From Ornithobacterium rhinotracheale (lineage in GTDB: Bacteria; Bacteroidota; Bacteroidia; Flavobacteriales; Weeksellaceae): DNA of 64,000 nt. Positions within the stretch are counted from its first letter, which is position 1. Each line of letters opens with the position of its first letter. Location of the stretch: assembly GCF_004088395.1 (NCBI RefSeq), contig NZ_CP035107.1, forward strand, positions 1,131,001 to 1,195,000, written 5' to 3'. Both the position numbers and the translations under genes were made by a program. Positions 45,492-53,321 of this stretch are shown here, one piece after another. The notes beneath the pieces are model-generated. The model made no database searches. It saw nothing but the letters and a program-made list of their open reading frames with translations, and was not told where the DNA came from.

Positions 45492-46258
45492 ATGATAGGA
45501 GCAATAACAGCGGTAAGTAGTTTAATTGGAAGTGTGGGGGCGGTAACGCCTCCGGCTCCTCTCTTGGTCAATTTGGAGGAAAGATAGTAGGCGGTGTATT
45601 AAGTAAGATAACTGGCGGTTTAGATAGTGTACTTGCAAACGGCTTTGATTTGCATTGTTGGGGCTCGAGCTGGTCGCCTAGTAGAGCGATGAAAGAAGGA
45701 ACCACAATCGTTGAATGGATTATTGAGCAATCTGGATTTACTAAGGTAGCCAGTGCTGACAATTTTAATAAGGCGTTACTTTATTTAAAAGTTTGTGCAA
45801 GTGGTTTCCCATGGGGTAAAGATTGTACTAGAAAAGGTACCGAGGCACTAGCTGCAATGATAACAGAGGCATATGGTAGAATGCTGAAAGAGTATCAGAC
45901 TAAGTTTGCCTATGTGGGGGATAAAGAGTATCCTGCGGGGACAGATGTTCATTTAGATTTTCCGTTTAAGGACACTTCAAGAGGTGATGCCGTGAGTAAG
46001 GAGGTTTTGCGAGTGCCGTTCTTCAGAGAAAAAACAGATGCTGAAAGACAAGCAGATAGCCAAGCAGGTTCATCGGATTATAGACCTACTGATGATGAAA
46101 CACTTAAAACTGGCATGCCTTCAGAAGGTGCACAACCAGCAGTGACAGAGGGGAAAGTTTATGGCAAAGCTACTGGACATGTGAGAAGTGGGGATAATAC
46201 TCTGTTGTATTTATTACTCGGAGGTGTAACGATTTATTTATTAACCAAGAAAAAATAA
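45492..46258 (+). pseudogene. Frameshifted provirus membrane protein (about 255 residues if joined)
   Basis: ATG 45492 starts a hydrophobic Gly/Ala-rich segment (MIGAITAVSSLIGSVG) 7 nt after the previous gene. At a run of five G (45536-45540) this frame leads to an early stop. The -1 frame continues GGNASGSSLGQFGGKIVGGV and on to a C-terminal membrane helix with a Lys tail (TLLYLLLGGVTIYLLTKKK). The joined product has hydrophobic ends and a soluble middle, resembling minor virion or membrane-penetration proteins. Phase variation, programmed frameshift, mutation or read error all fit. Confidence 0.6.
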
Positions 46259-46277
46259 TTTTTAAAAACAAAATAAA

Positions 46278-46448
46278 ATGAAACAAGTAATAACAAAAAT
46301 TGATAGTTTTTTATTGAAACCATTGAGCGGTAATGGTGCAGGGACAAGTATTGGAACCGTTTTGGTGCTGGCACTAGGTGCGGTTATTGTGTCTGTGTAC
46401 ATGGGCTGGATAAAAGTTAAGAGTTTCGGCAGACGCCGTGGCTGGTAG
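46278..46448 (+). CDS. Small single-pass membrane protein (56 residues)
   Basis: It contains one transmembrane helix (TSIGTVLVLALGAVIVSVYMGWI) followed by a basic tail (KVKSFGRRRGW). This topology is like small virion membrane proteins or inovirus coat proteins, but the acidic N-terminal helix of inovirus coats is missing. It lies 19 nt after the frameshifted gene. Confidence 0.65.
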   Translation: MKQVITKIDSFLLKPLSGNGAGTSIGTVLVLALGAVIVSVYMGWIKVKSFGRRRGW

Positions 46449-46476
46449 TTGTTTAATTAAAAAAAAAAGTATAGAA

Positions 46477-46893
46477 ATGGCGTATAATAATGGATATAAT
46501 AACGGTTGGGGTGGAAATCCCAACCCTAATTTTAACCGAGGTTATAACCGCGGTTATAATAATCAGAGACAACCTAAAAAACATTCTGGGGCGAGAGCTG
46601 GACAGGGCAAGAATGGAAAGTTTTATGTTACCGCTTGGAATTACTCTAAGCAAAGGGGCATGGTGACTGTAAAGGCATTTGAAAACTCGCGTTCTGTGCG
46701 CTCGGAGTCTCAAACAGGGAATAGATTTCTGATGATGATGTTTGAGGTGTTTTATAAAAACACAGGAGCAAAGGTATTGGAGCTAGCTAATTATAATGTG
46801 AATACAGGAAAGGTGTATTTACAAAAAGTTGGCATGGTAATTAGTACCAAAGCGCCGAATGGTGGGTATTTTGGACAAATTAAAACTAGATAG
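46477..46893 (+). CDS. Provirus protein with Asn/Gly/Tyr-rich N-terminus (138 residues)
   Basis: The first 35 residues are low-complexity (MAYNNGYNNGWGGNPNPNFN, repeated RGYN). A basic patch (RQPKKHSGARAGQGKNGK) and a compact beta-type domain follow (FYVTAWNYSKQRGMVTVKAF). A nucleic-acid-binding or virion-core role is possible. The start was set at ATG 46477, because the longer frame from 46438 overlaps the preceding stop region. Unrecognised family. Confidence 0.6.
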   Translation: MAYNNGYNNGWGGNPNPNFNRGYNRGYNNQRQPKKHSGARAGQGKNGKFYVTAWNYSKQRGMVTVKAFENSRSVRSESQTGNRFLMMMFEVFYKNTGAKVLELANYNVNTGKVYLQKVGMVISTKAPNGGYFGQIKTR

Positions 46894-46895
46894 TT

Positions 46896-47084
46896 ATGTT
46901 TAAAAATATTAGAAGTTTGATGAAAAGTATTCCGACATTGTTGAAATATGTGCAATGTGCAAAAATTTGCTTGCACCATGCGTATGAGGCAAAAAAAGAG
47001 ATAGATACGCTTTTTGATGATGTGGAGGGTAATGAACCTGAGTATCTTCAGAATGAGGATCCAGATAAGGAGCATTTGTGGTAA
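46896..47084 (+). CDS. Provirus small protein (62 residues)
   Basis: It starts 2 nt after the previous stop. The N-terminus is amphipathic and basic (MFKNIRSLMKSIPTLLKYVQ), with two Cys, and the C-terminus is acidic. Unknown function; kept because it fits tightly in the gene array. Confidence 0.5.
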   Translation: MFKNIRSLMKSIPTLLKYVQCAKICLHHAYEAKKEIDTLFDDVEGNEPEYLQNEDPDKEHLW

Positions 47085-47098
47085 TTTGATTTGTTGAG

Positions 47099-47197
47099 AT
47101 GAGGATGTTAAGTAGTGTTGTAATGGCGGTTATATACATTGGAATGATTATGCTTTCTGATGTCTTAAAGGACCAAATAAAAGAAACATTTAAGTAA
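47099..47197 (+). CDS. Provirus micro-protein (32 residues) with one membrane helix
   Basis: The frame from ATG 47099 encodes a hydrophobic segment (SVVMAVIYIGMIMLSDVL) and a charged tail. Its stop overlaps the next ATG (TAATG), the same coupling seen elsewhere in the array. It could be a virion membrane or holin-like peptide. Confidence 0.45.
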   Translation: MRMLSSVVMAVIYIGMIMLSDVLKDQIKETFK

Positions 47198-47568
47198 TGA
47201 AGTTTTTGAGTGATTTAACAAATGTATTAAAGCTATTGGGGGTTGCTCTAGTAGCTTTAATCATATGGATGGCATTTAAGGGTTTTCAGAAAACTGTGCT
47301 TTTGGGCAAAGACGGCATACCTGATAAAATTTCGGAGGCTTTTAGGCAAAAGACATCTAAAGAGCAATTTCGTGTTTATTTAGATTATTGGGCGGTGCGT
47401 GCTAAATGGTTCTTTTTTGGAAGTTATCCAAGCCTAAGTGATGAGCAGGTAAAGCAGTTAAGGAATGAAAACAAGAATTTAGGAACTTTTGTAGGTAGGT
47501 ATTTTCAGGAACAACAAAAGTTATTGGAAAAATACGATTTGCAAAAAGAAAATAGATACCAACATTAA
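47197..47568 (+). CDS. Membrane-anchored provirus protein (123 residues)
   Basis: The N-terminal transmembrane helix (LKLLGVALVALIIWMAF, about 11-27) is followed by a charged helical domain (SDEQVKQLRNENKNLGTFVG) directed to one side of the membrane. Unknown family. Its stop overlaps the start of the endolysin gene by 1 nt. Confidence 0.6.
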   Translation: MKFLSDLTNVLKLLGVALVALIIWMAFKGFQKTVLLGKDGIPDKISEAFRQKTSKEQFRVYLDYWAVRAKWFFFGSYPSLSDEQVKQLRNENKNLGTFVGRYFQEQQKLLEKYDLQKENRYQH

Positions 47569-48485
47569 TGAGAAAAAATAGAGATAAAAAAATGACATAT
47601 TTACAAGCAATTGCCCTGCTAGCTGGAAGTTGGTGGGCTTATAAAATATCAAAACCAAAGTCTAAAGTTGAATTTGGAGAATTGGAACTTGTGGGCGTTG
47701 ATAATGGTTCTGACAAGTTTTATGAATTGTCCATGTCTGAAGTTGAGCAAAATAAACTGTTGGGGCTTTTGAGAACAAAATTATCACTGGCAGGTATTAA
47801 AATGGGACAATATAAAGACTGGGGAGAATACATGTTTTTATTGTTGTGTCAGTATGTTAGAGATGGAAAAATGTTAAAAACACAAGCCATTTATTTATTT
47901 GCTACCGCATTGCATGAGCAGGATAATTTTACGTTATTTCGTGAAAGGTATAACAATGTTACTGCAAGTGAGTTGAGAAAGCACAAAGGAAAGGCTTTAC
48001 AGGATTTGAAAAATTACATTGAAGATTGTAAACAAAAAGGCTTAAATGCTGATTTGTGTGTGTATTTTGAGCGTAACTATGGTTCTTCTTCTTGGTCTAT
48101 TGATCAATATAAAGCTAAAAAGAGTTTAGACAATGTAAATATAGGTGATGGAGGTAAATACTATGGTCGCGGATATATGCAACTTACGGGGCGTGTATCT
48201 TATGAGCGTATAAGTGAATGGTCTGGGATTGATTTTGTATCTAATCCAGATGCTTTGATTTCTTATAAATATTTAATGGCTAAATATACAATTCATTTAG
48301 CGATGGGCTGGATAAAAGTTAGACATTTTGGTATTACCTCTCATATTTTAACTGAGTATATTAATGAGAATGGAACTGATTATTATAGAGCAAGGAAGTC
48401 AATTAATGGAATAGACAAAAAACAGCAGGCTAAAATATTGCCATTAGTTTCAAAAGTTGAAAAAATATTTAATACAATACTATGA
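47568..48485 (+). CDS. GH19-like endolysin/peptidoglycan hydrolase with membrane anchor
   Basis: 305 residues. An N-terminal hydrophobic segment (TYLQAIALLAGSWWAY, 10-25) is followed by a lysozyme-like domain (about 100-300). The domain has the likely catalytic Glu117 in ALHEQDNFTLF and the GH19 hallmark GGKYYGRGYMQLTGRVSYERISEW (about 195-218), then FVSNPDAL. It cuts peptidoglycan, either as a virion-associated entry enzyme or for release. Its presence argues for a lytic-capable virion rather than a filamentous phage that extrudes. Confidence 0.82.
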   Translation: MRKNRDKKMTYLQAIALLAGSWWAYKISKPKSKVEFGELELVGVDNGSDKFYELSMSEVEQNKLLGLLRTKLSLAGIKMGQYKDWGEYMFLLLCQYVRDGKMLKTQAIYLFATALHEQDNFTLFRERYNNVTASELRKHKGKALQDLKNYIEDCKQKGLNADLCVYFERNYGSSSWSIDQYKAKKSLDNVNIGDGGKYYGRGYMQLTGRVSYERISEWSGIDFVSNPDALISYKYLMAKYTIHLAMGWIKVRHFGITSHILTEYINENGTDYYRARKSINGIDKKQQAKILPLVSKVEKIFNTIL

Positions 48486-49267
48486 CACAGAGAGAAAAAA
48501 GAAAAATTAAGTTTTGGTTATTCATCTTTTTAATAATCTATCTATTATTTAGATTGACCAAAAAGACGAGTATAAAGGAGAAAGTAAGCACAGGAGATAA
48601 TTCCTTGTTGCCACTGGATACAAATAAATTCAAGGAACCTGTGAGTTTGCCCAAAGTAGACAAGCCCAAATTTGATAGAGTATTTTTAAAAGGCGGTTCG
48701 GCTGTAAGAAATGAAAAGGCATTTAATCAAAAAGTTGATGATATGATGCAATCAGAAAAACAGAAGGGCAAAATCCCTGTAAAAAGTGAAGTAGTAAAAG
48801 AAATTCAGAAAGCTGAAAAAGAAAGCCAAACAAAGCCTGAACATTGCTTTGAGTGCGAGGAAAAAAAGCGTAAGGAAGAAGAAGAACGCAAACGCAGGGA
48901 GCAGGAAGAAATGACGAAAAAGCTACTAGAAAAACAAAAAGCTAAGGAGCCAGTGCCAACAAATGAGCCATGTAATCCGATAAGTGAGCAACCTAAGATG
49001 TATAATAGTTCTGGCTGTAATGGTGTTTTAAATCAGCGTAAAATAGTGGGTTCTGGGGGATTGGTAATGTTTAGAATGCCATCAACTGGGCATTGCAGGG
49101 TATTAAATTTATATGGAGAACCTGCACGAGTGGTGCAAAGTTATAAATTTGGTGAAGTTGAATATTTTGTAGAACATGGTTATTATATAGACTTATTGGG
49201 CTTCATTAAAGTACAAGTGGCAAATTTTGAGCTAGATAGTAACGGGGGGGGTGAACAATTGAGTTAA
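48482..49267 (+). CDS. Membrane-anchored provirus protein with charged stalk and beta-rich head
   Basis: 261 residues. There is an N-terminal membrane helix (FWLFIFLIIYLLFRL), a Pro/Lys-rich stretch, a CFEC motif followed by a Lys/Glu-rich helix (about 120-160), and a C-terminal beta domain (GGLVMFRMPSTGHCRVLN). The build suggests a spike or vertex stalk. A G7 run lies near its 3' end. It overlaps the endolysin gene by 4 nt. Unrecognised family. Confidence 0.55.
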   Translation: MTQREKRKIKFWLFIFLIIYLLFRLTKKTSIKEKVSTGDNSLLPLDTNKFKEPVSLPKVDKPKFDRVFLKGGSAVRNEKAFNQKVDDMMQSEKQKGKIPVKSEVVKEIQKAEKESQTKPEHCFECEEKKRKEEEERKRREQEEMTKKLLEKQKAKEPVPTNEPCNPISEQPKMYNSSGCNGVLNQRKIVGSGGLVMFRMPSTGHCRVLNLYGEPARVVQSYKFGEVEYFVEHGYYIDLLGFIKVQVANFELDSNGGGEQLS

Positions 49268-49285
49268 ATAAAAAAAAAAGGACAA

Positions 49286-49459
49286 ATGACAAATTTTGTA
49301 GATAGGACAAAGATTTATTCGATTTTAGGATTTACCGGTGCGGTCTCATTTGATGAGCTAAAACCGCTTCTAGCAAGTTTATTGGCTATTGTGCTTGATT
49401 TTGCGTATAGCTTTGCAAAAAAGAAAATTAAAGATTTAAAAGATAAAAAAGATGAGTGA
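49286..49459 (+). CDS. Provirus small membrane protein (57 residues)
   Basis: ATG 49286 encodes a protein with one moderately hydrophobic helix (LKPLLASLLAIVLDFAYSF) and a Lys-rich tail (KKKIKDLKDKKDE). The stop overlaps the next start (ATGAGTGA). A holin-like or virion-membrane role is possible. Confidence 0.5.
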   Translation: MTNFVDRTKIYSILGFTGAVSFDELKPLLASLLAIVLDFAYSFAKKKIKDLKDKKDE

Positions 49460-49940
49460 TTATTGTACCATAGTTATCGATAATAGAAGATTTCGCGGGG
49501 AATATGTTTGCGAGCAAGCTTCTTCTGTTGATTTGTTTATGAATTGTTATTATCAAGTGGGAAATCAGTTGTATACGGCTAATGGTTTTAAAAAATATCT
49601 GGTTGATAAGTCTGATTTTGTGATTTACAGGCGGTTAATACCTGTAGATGGCGAGGCGGTGAAAGATTTACCAAATTTGATAGGTGGATATGATTCAGAT
49701 TCAGCGATTTTGTCAAGTTATAATGTTGGAACTTTTTATGATGGTTTTGTAGTAACGAAGAATAAAGATGGATATCACTTTAGAAATAGTACTAGTAAAT
49801 TTGTTGGCGTCTATCTTGATGTATCGGACGCGTATAGCCATGTAGTATGCGAATTAGAGCCAGGGCAAGAGTATCATTATGCAGGTGCTGGACCTTTCCT
49901 GTTGTATGACGCAGAAGAGGAGATTAAAGGTGTTGAGTAA
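49452..49940 (+). CDS. Provirus protein of unknown function (162 residues)
   Basis: A beta-rich, acidic soluble protein (YCTIVIDNRRFRGEYVCEQA ... SKFVGVYLDVSDAYSHVVCE) with no signal or membrane helix. It may be a receptor-binding or accessory virion protein by position. It is coupled to both neighbours by overlapping stop and start codons. Confidence 0.55.
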   Translation: MSDYCTIVIDNRRFRGEYVCEQASSVDLFMNCYYQVGNQLYTANGFKKYLVDKSDFVIYRRLIPVDGEAVKDLPNLIGGYDSDSAILSSYNVGTFYDGFVVTKNKDGYHFRNSTSKFVGVYLDVSDAYSHVVCELEPGQEYHYAGAGPFLLYDAEEEIKGVE

Positions 49941-50149
49941 TGAGCCATAAAAATGATTATTCGTGTATAGTTTTCGGAGCCTTTGGAGTGTTCAAAATGC
50001 AATATGTGCACGATTTATACAGGTTCAGCAAGTGGCTTGATAGTTCCAAGTTTAGAGAATGGAAATATTTCAATGTATACGAGCGTAGAACTGGAGAATA
50101 TCTAAGACGCTTCTACAATGGAAACTATATACCAAGATTTTTGAATTAA
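49940..50149 (+). CDS. Provirus small protein (69 residues)
   Basis: It starts on the previous stop (TAATG). Aromatic-rich (YDCS-type start, DLYRFSKWLDSSKFREWKYF); no motif. Function unknown. The 136 bp after it contain no gene. Confidence 0.5.
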   Translation: MSHKNDYSCIVFGAFGVFKMQYVHDLYRFSKWLDSSKFREWKYFNVYERRTGEYLRRFYNGNYIPRFLN

Positions 50150-50285
50150 TTAGTTTGTTATAATAATGAGAGAGACTGCATCCTTGTTGGTGTGGTTTCT
50201 TTTTTTTATCTTTTTGCTTTGCACTATTTGGCATTTGTTTTGATAATGGTATTAACATATTTAAAAATCACTTAAAATTATTATC

Positions 50286-50624
50286 ATGAAAAAAATCTTA
50301 CTATCATTTGGACTATGTTTGGCTATAACCGCTGGATATGCACAAAGCAAAGAGGCAAAAAAAGAAATAAGAAAGTACTACACTGAAAAACAGATTAAGT
50401 ACATTGAAAAAGAGTTGAAAAATCTTTTGGGCAACGATGATTATACAGGTGATAGGTTTCAGCTTTTTGATGATTTTTATTATAATTATGAATTCCCAAA
50501 AGGAGAAAAGCAAAAGAGGGCTTATTTTGAATATTTTTTAATGCCATATTCTGAAGAAACATTAGCATATAAAGGTTATGCAGATTATTTATTTAGTTTG
50601 TTAGACCCTCGAAATATAGACTAA
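50286..50624 (+). CDS. Secreted provirus protein (112 residues)
   Basis: A Sec signal peptide (ILLSFGLCLAITAGYAQ) precedes a highly charged helical protein (KEAKKEIRKYYTEKQIKYIE). A host-altering (moron or superinfection) or release role is possible. Its stop overlaps the transposase start (TAATG), which ties the transposase into the phage gene array. Confidence 0.55.
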   Translation: MKKILLSFGLCLAITAGYAQSKEAKKEIRKYYTEKQIKYIEKELKNLLGNDDYTGDRFQLFDDFYYNYEFPKGEKQKRAYFEYFLMPYSEETLAYKGYADYLFSLLDPRNID

Positions 50625-51597
50625 TGGCACGGAGATTTAAACATTTAGACTTGCACGATAGAGCGATGATAGAGGCGTATTTAAAGGCTGGTTGGTCTAT
50701 CTCTAAAATAGCTCGTGAACTGAAAAGGGATAAATCTACGATAAGCAGGGAGTTAAAGAGGAACCGAACGAAGAAACACGGATATAAAGCAAAGACTGCA
50801 CAGACGCTCTATTCTGAAAAGAAGGAGCGTTTTTTGCGTTATAAGCGTTTCACAAAGGAAGTTGAGAAAAGAGTAAAACAATTTTTGTATAAAAGATATT
50901 CGCCCCTGCAAATTGTGAGGTATTGCAAAAAATGGGGTTTGCTATGGTTTCGGTGGAAAGGATTTACCAATATATAAGGGCTGATAAATTGAAAGGGGGT
51001 AATCTGTACAAGTATTGCAGGCATGCACTAAAAAAGAGAAAGGCACAAGTGTCGAAATTTGTTGGGAAGATAAAGAACCGCACTAGTATAGATGAGAGAC
51101 CTCAAGTGGTGAATGAGCGTAAGGAGTTCGGACACTGGGAGGGTGATTTAGTAGAGGGCAAAAATCATAAGGGTTATTTGCTGACGATTACAGAAAGGGT
51201 ATCAAGGTTTTTGTTTGTTAGGTATATCCCCAATAAAAGTGCTGATGTTGTGGCAAATGCGATGAAAGATGTGTTACTTCCTTATAAAAAGGTAGTGAAA
51301 TCAATTACTGTGGATAATGGGCTGGAGTTTGCAAATCATGAGAATGTGGCAAAGAAATTGCAAGCCCAGATTTATTTTACAGACCCATACTCTAGTTGGC
51401 AAAAGGGACAAATTGAGCATATGAACAAACTTATTAGACAGTATGTAAAAAAAGGTTCGGCAATTACAAAAAGTACCGCTAATAATCTGAAATCGGTGCA
51501 AAAAGAGATAAACGATAGACCGTTTAAAGTGTTAAAGTTTTGCAAGCCTCGTGATGTTTTTTTTAATTTTGTGGATAATGTTGCATTTAGGGGTTGA
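50624..51597 (+). pseudogene. IS30-family DDE transposase, frameshifted; probable integration enzyme of the provirus
   Basis: The N-terminal HTH (LDLHDRAMIEAYLKAGWSIS, SKIARELKRDKSTISRELKRN) is followed by the IS30 catalytic core: HWEGDLVEG (Asp), ITVDNGLEF (Asp) and DPYSSWQKGQIEHMNKLIRQ (Glu). The chain is split by a -1 shift at AAAAAA near 50926-50931: zero frame gives CKKWGLL, -1 frame gives the expected MGFAMVSVERIYQYI. No separate IS ends flank the gene. Instead the element's own repeats are at 43061 and 51580. Either it is inactivated, produced by frameshifting, or affected by a read error. Confidence 0.8.
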
Positions 51598-51601
51598 ATG
51601 T
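51580..51601 (-). repeat. Right terminal inverted repeat of the provirus
   Basis: GTTGCATTT, five variable bases, then TTGAATGT. It contains the transposase stop codon (51595-51597). Confidence 0.75.
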
Positions 51602-51611
51602 GCCTTCATTT

Positions 51612-52590
51612 AACCCGTAGTGCATTATAAAAAAAGGTTGCCCATGAGCCTAAAGAAAAGTAAATTGCATTGGTTACCAATCAAATACAATTATGAGCAA
51701 CCTAGAGGCAAGTTACAATTTTATTTTGAATAAACTAATAGAAATTTCAGGAACTGAAAATTTCTATTTTAAACCAGTGAAACCAAAATTATCTGATATA
51801 GAGCTGATAAGCTTAATTATTTTAGCAGAATTTAAATCTATCGACTCTGAGTACCAGCTTTTTAGAGAGATAAAAGGTTGGGCTATTGAATCTAAAATTG
51901 AAAGGAGTGTTTACAACAGAAGAAAACGAAAACTCTTCCCTTTTCTTGAAGAAATTAGGTGCAAAATGGTGAAAAAGTTCAATGATTTTGAAAACTATTT
52001 CTTGGTGGACAGCATGCCTTTAGAAGTGTGTAAATTATCCCGCTCTTCCAGAAGCAAAATCTGTAAAGAAAATAGCTTTTCAATGCCAAATAAAGGTTTT
52101 TGTGCTTCTCAAAATCTACACTTTTATGGTTACAAGCTACATGCGATCTGTTCTATTGCTGGTGTGTTCCAAAGTTTTGACTTATCTCCCGCCTCCGTTC
52201 ACGACATTCATTATTTGAAAGACATAAAACTTCAAATTTCTGATTGCGTGTTACTTGGAGACAGGGGCTATCTTTCTCAAACGGTTCAGCTTGACTTGTT
52301 CAATGAGGTGAAAATCCAGTTAGAAACCCCTAAAAGAAAAAATCAAAAAGATTACAAACCTCAGTTCTATCCATTCAGAAAGTATAGAAAACGTATAGAA
52401 ACTTTATTCTCGCAGTTGTGTGACCAATTTATGATACGGCGTAATTATGCCAAATCTTTTGAAGGATTCAAAACAAGAATATTGGCAAAAATTACCTCCT
52501 TGACTACTATTCAATATCTCAATAAATTTGTCTTTCATAGTAACATTAACAATTTAAAAATTAACCTCATTCGATAATGCACTACGGGTT
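51612..52590 (+). mobile_element. Complete IS982-family element, type B
   Basis: 979 bp. Inverted repeats AACCCGTAGTGCATTAT at both ends (17 of 18 match) and a 7-bp target duplication TTCATTT at 51605-51611 and 52591-52597. It landed 3 bp outside the right repeat of the provirus, upstream of rpe. Confidence 0.95.
51693..52577 (+). CDS. IS982-family transposase (type B)
   Basis: 294 residues, intact: IERSVYNRRKRKLF, VDSMPLEVCKLSRSSRSK (first catalytic Asp), LLGDRGYLSQT (second) and RKRIETLFSQLCDQF (Glu). It is related to the decayed copy at 55922-56800 and has a nearly identical 3' end at 42569-42700. Confidence 0.94.
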   Translation: MSNLEASYNFILNKLIEISGTENFYFKPVKPKLSDIELISLIILAEFKSIDSEYQLFREIKGWAIESKIERSVYNRRKRKLFPFLEEIRCKMVKKFNDFENYFLVDSMPLEVCKLSRSSRSKICKENSFSMPNKGFCASQNLHFYGYKLHAICSIAGVFQSFDLSPASVHDIHYLKDIKLQISDCVLLGDRGYLSQTVQLDLFNEVKIQLETPKRKNQKDYKPQFYPFRKYRKRIETLFSQLCDQFMIRRNYAKSFEGFKTRILAKITSLTTIQYLNKFVFHSNINNLKINLIR

Positions 52591-52641
52591 TTCATTTAAT
52601 ATTTTAAAGTCGCTTTAATTTCAAATTTAAAGTTTAATTAC

Positions 52642-52649
52642 TATCTTCG
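52642..52649 (+). promoter_or_regulatory. -7-like promoter element of rpe
   Basis: TATCTTCG (one mismatch to TAnnTTTG) lies 24 nt before the rpe ATG. The IS982 insertion ended just upstream, leaving this promoter intact. Confidence 0.4.
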
Positions 52650-52673
52650 CCCAGGAATTAAATTTAAACACTT

Positions 52674-53321
52674 ATGGCAATCGTAGCACCTTCTATGCTG
52701 GCGGCAGATTTTCTACATTTAGATAAAGACATTCAAATGGTAAATGAAAGCCCTGCCGAGTGGTTTCATCTTGATATTATGGATGGCGTTTTTGTGCCCA
52801 ATATTTCTTACGGAATGCCCGTGATAGAGGCGATTCGCAAAGCTACCGACAAATTTCTAGATGTGCATTTAATGATTACCCAGCCCGAACGCTATACGCA
52901 GACTTTTAAAGCTTGTGGTGCCGATTTGCTAAGCGTGCACTATGAAGCTTGCCCGCACCTGCACCGGAACATTCAGCAAATCAAGGGCGAGGGTATGCAG
53001 GCTGGCGTGGCACTGAATCCGCATACACCTGTGCATTTGCTTGGCGACATTATTCAAGATTTGGATTTGGTTTTAATTATGAGTGTGAATCCTGGATTTG
53101 GCGGGCAAAAGTTTATTGAGAATACTTATAAAAAGATAACCGAAGTAAAAGATTTAATTCTACAAAAAAATGCTTCCGCCCTCATCGAAGTAGATGGTGG
53201 TGTGGATGCGAGCAATGCTGCAAAACTCACTGAATGTGGTGCTGATGTTTTGGTAGCGGGAAGTGCCGTTTTTAAAGCTGAAAATCCTTTAGCAATCATA
53301 GAAAAATTACAAAATGCCTAG
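52674..53321 (+). CDS. rpe: Ribulose-phosphate 3-epimerase
   Basis: This 215-residue TIM barrel has APSMLAADFLHL, the metal/active-site FHLDIMDGVFVPNISYG, DVHLMI, VNPGFGGQKF and IEVDGGVDASN. It interconverts ribulose-5-phosphate and xylulose-5-phosphate in the pentose phosphate pathway. It overlaps the next gene by 8 nt. Confidence 0.96.
   Translation: MAIVAPSMLAADFLHLDKDIQMVNESPAEWFHLDIMDGVFVPNISYGMPVIEAIRKATDKFLDVHLMITQPERYTQTFKACGADLLSVHYEACPHLHRNIQQIKGEGMQAGVALNPHTPVHLLGDIIQDLDLVLIMSVNPGFGGQKFIENTYKKITEVKDLILQKNASALIEVDGGVDASNAAKLTECGADVLVAGSAVFKAENPLAIIEKLQNA

Larger units (their letters stand above)
43061..51601 (+). mobile_element. Provirus-like element with HUH Rep, endolysin and IS30-type transposase, bounded by inverted repeats
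   Basis: The ends are imperfect inverted repeats of 22 bp with 18 matches: blocks ACATTCAA and AAATGCAAC at the left (43061-43082), and their complements at 51580-51601. Inside are 17 genes, all on the plus strand and mostly overlapping or a few nt apart. The order is Rep, HTH, beta-rich candidate capsid, small membrane proteins, GH19 endolysin, and last an IS30-family transposase whose stop lies in the right repeat. Size (8.54 kb) and content suggest a small ssDNA phage genome that integrates by transposition. No clear target duplication is visible. Confidence 0.8.

Noticed and set aside
43061-51601. Filamentous phage (inovirus) interpretation of the provirus
   Set aside because: No protein has a Walker A/Zot-type ATPase, and a GH19 endolysin is present. 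A small membrane protein with a basic tail at 46278 is not enough.
43051-51607. 3-bp CCT target duplication of the provirus
   Set aside because: It requires a one-base offset between the two ends; too weak to claim.
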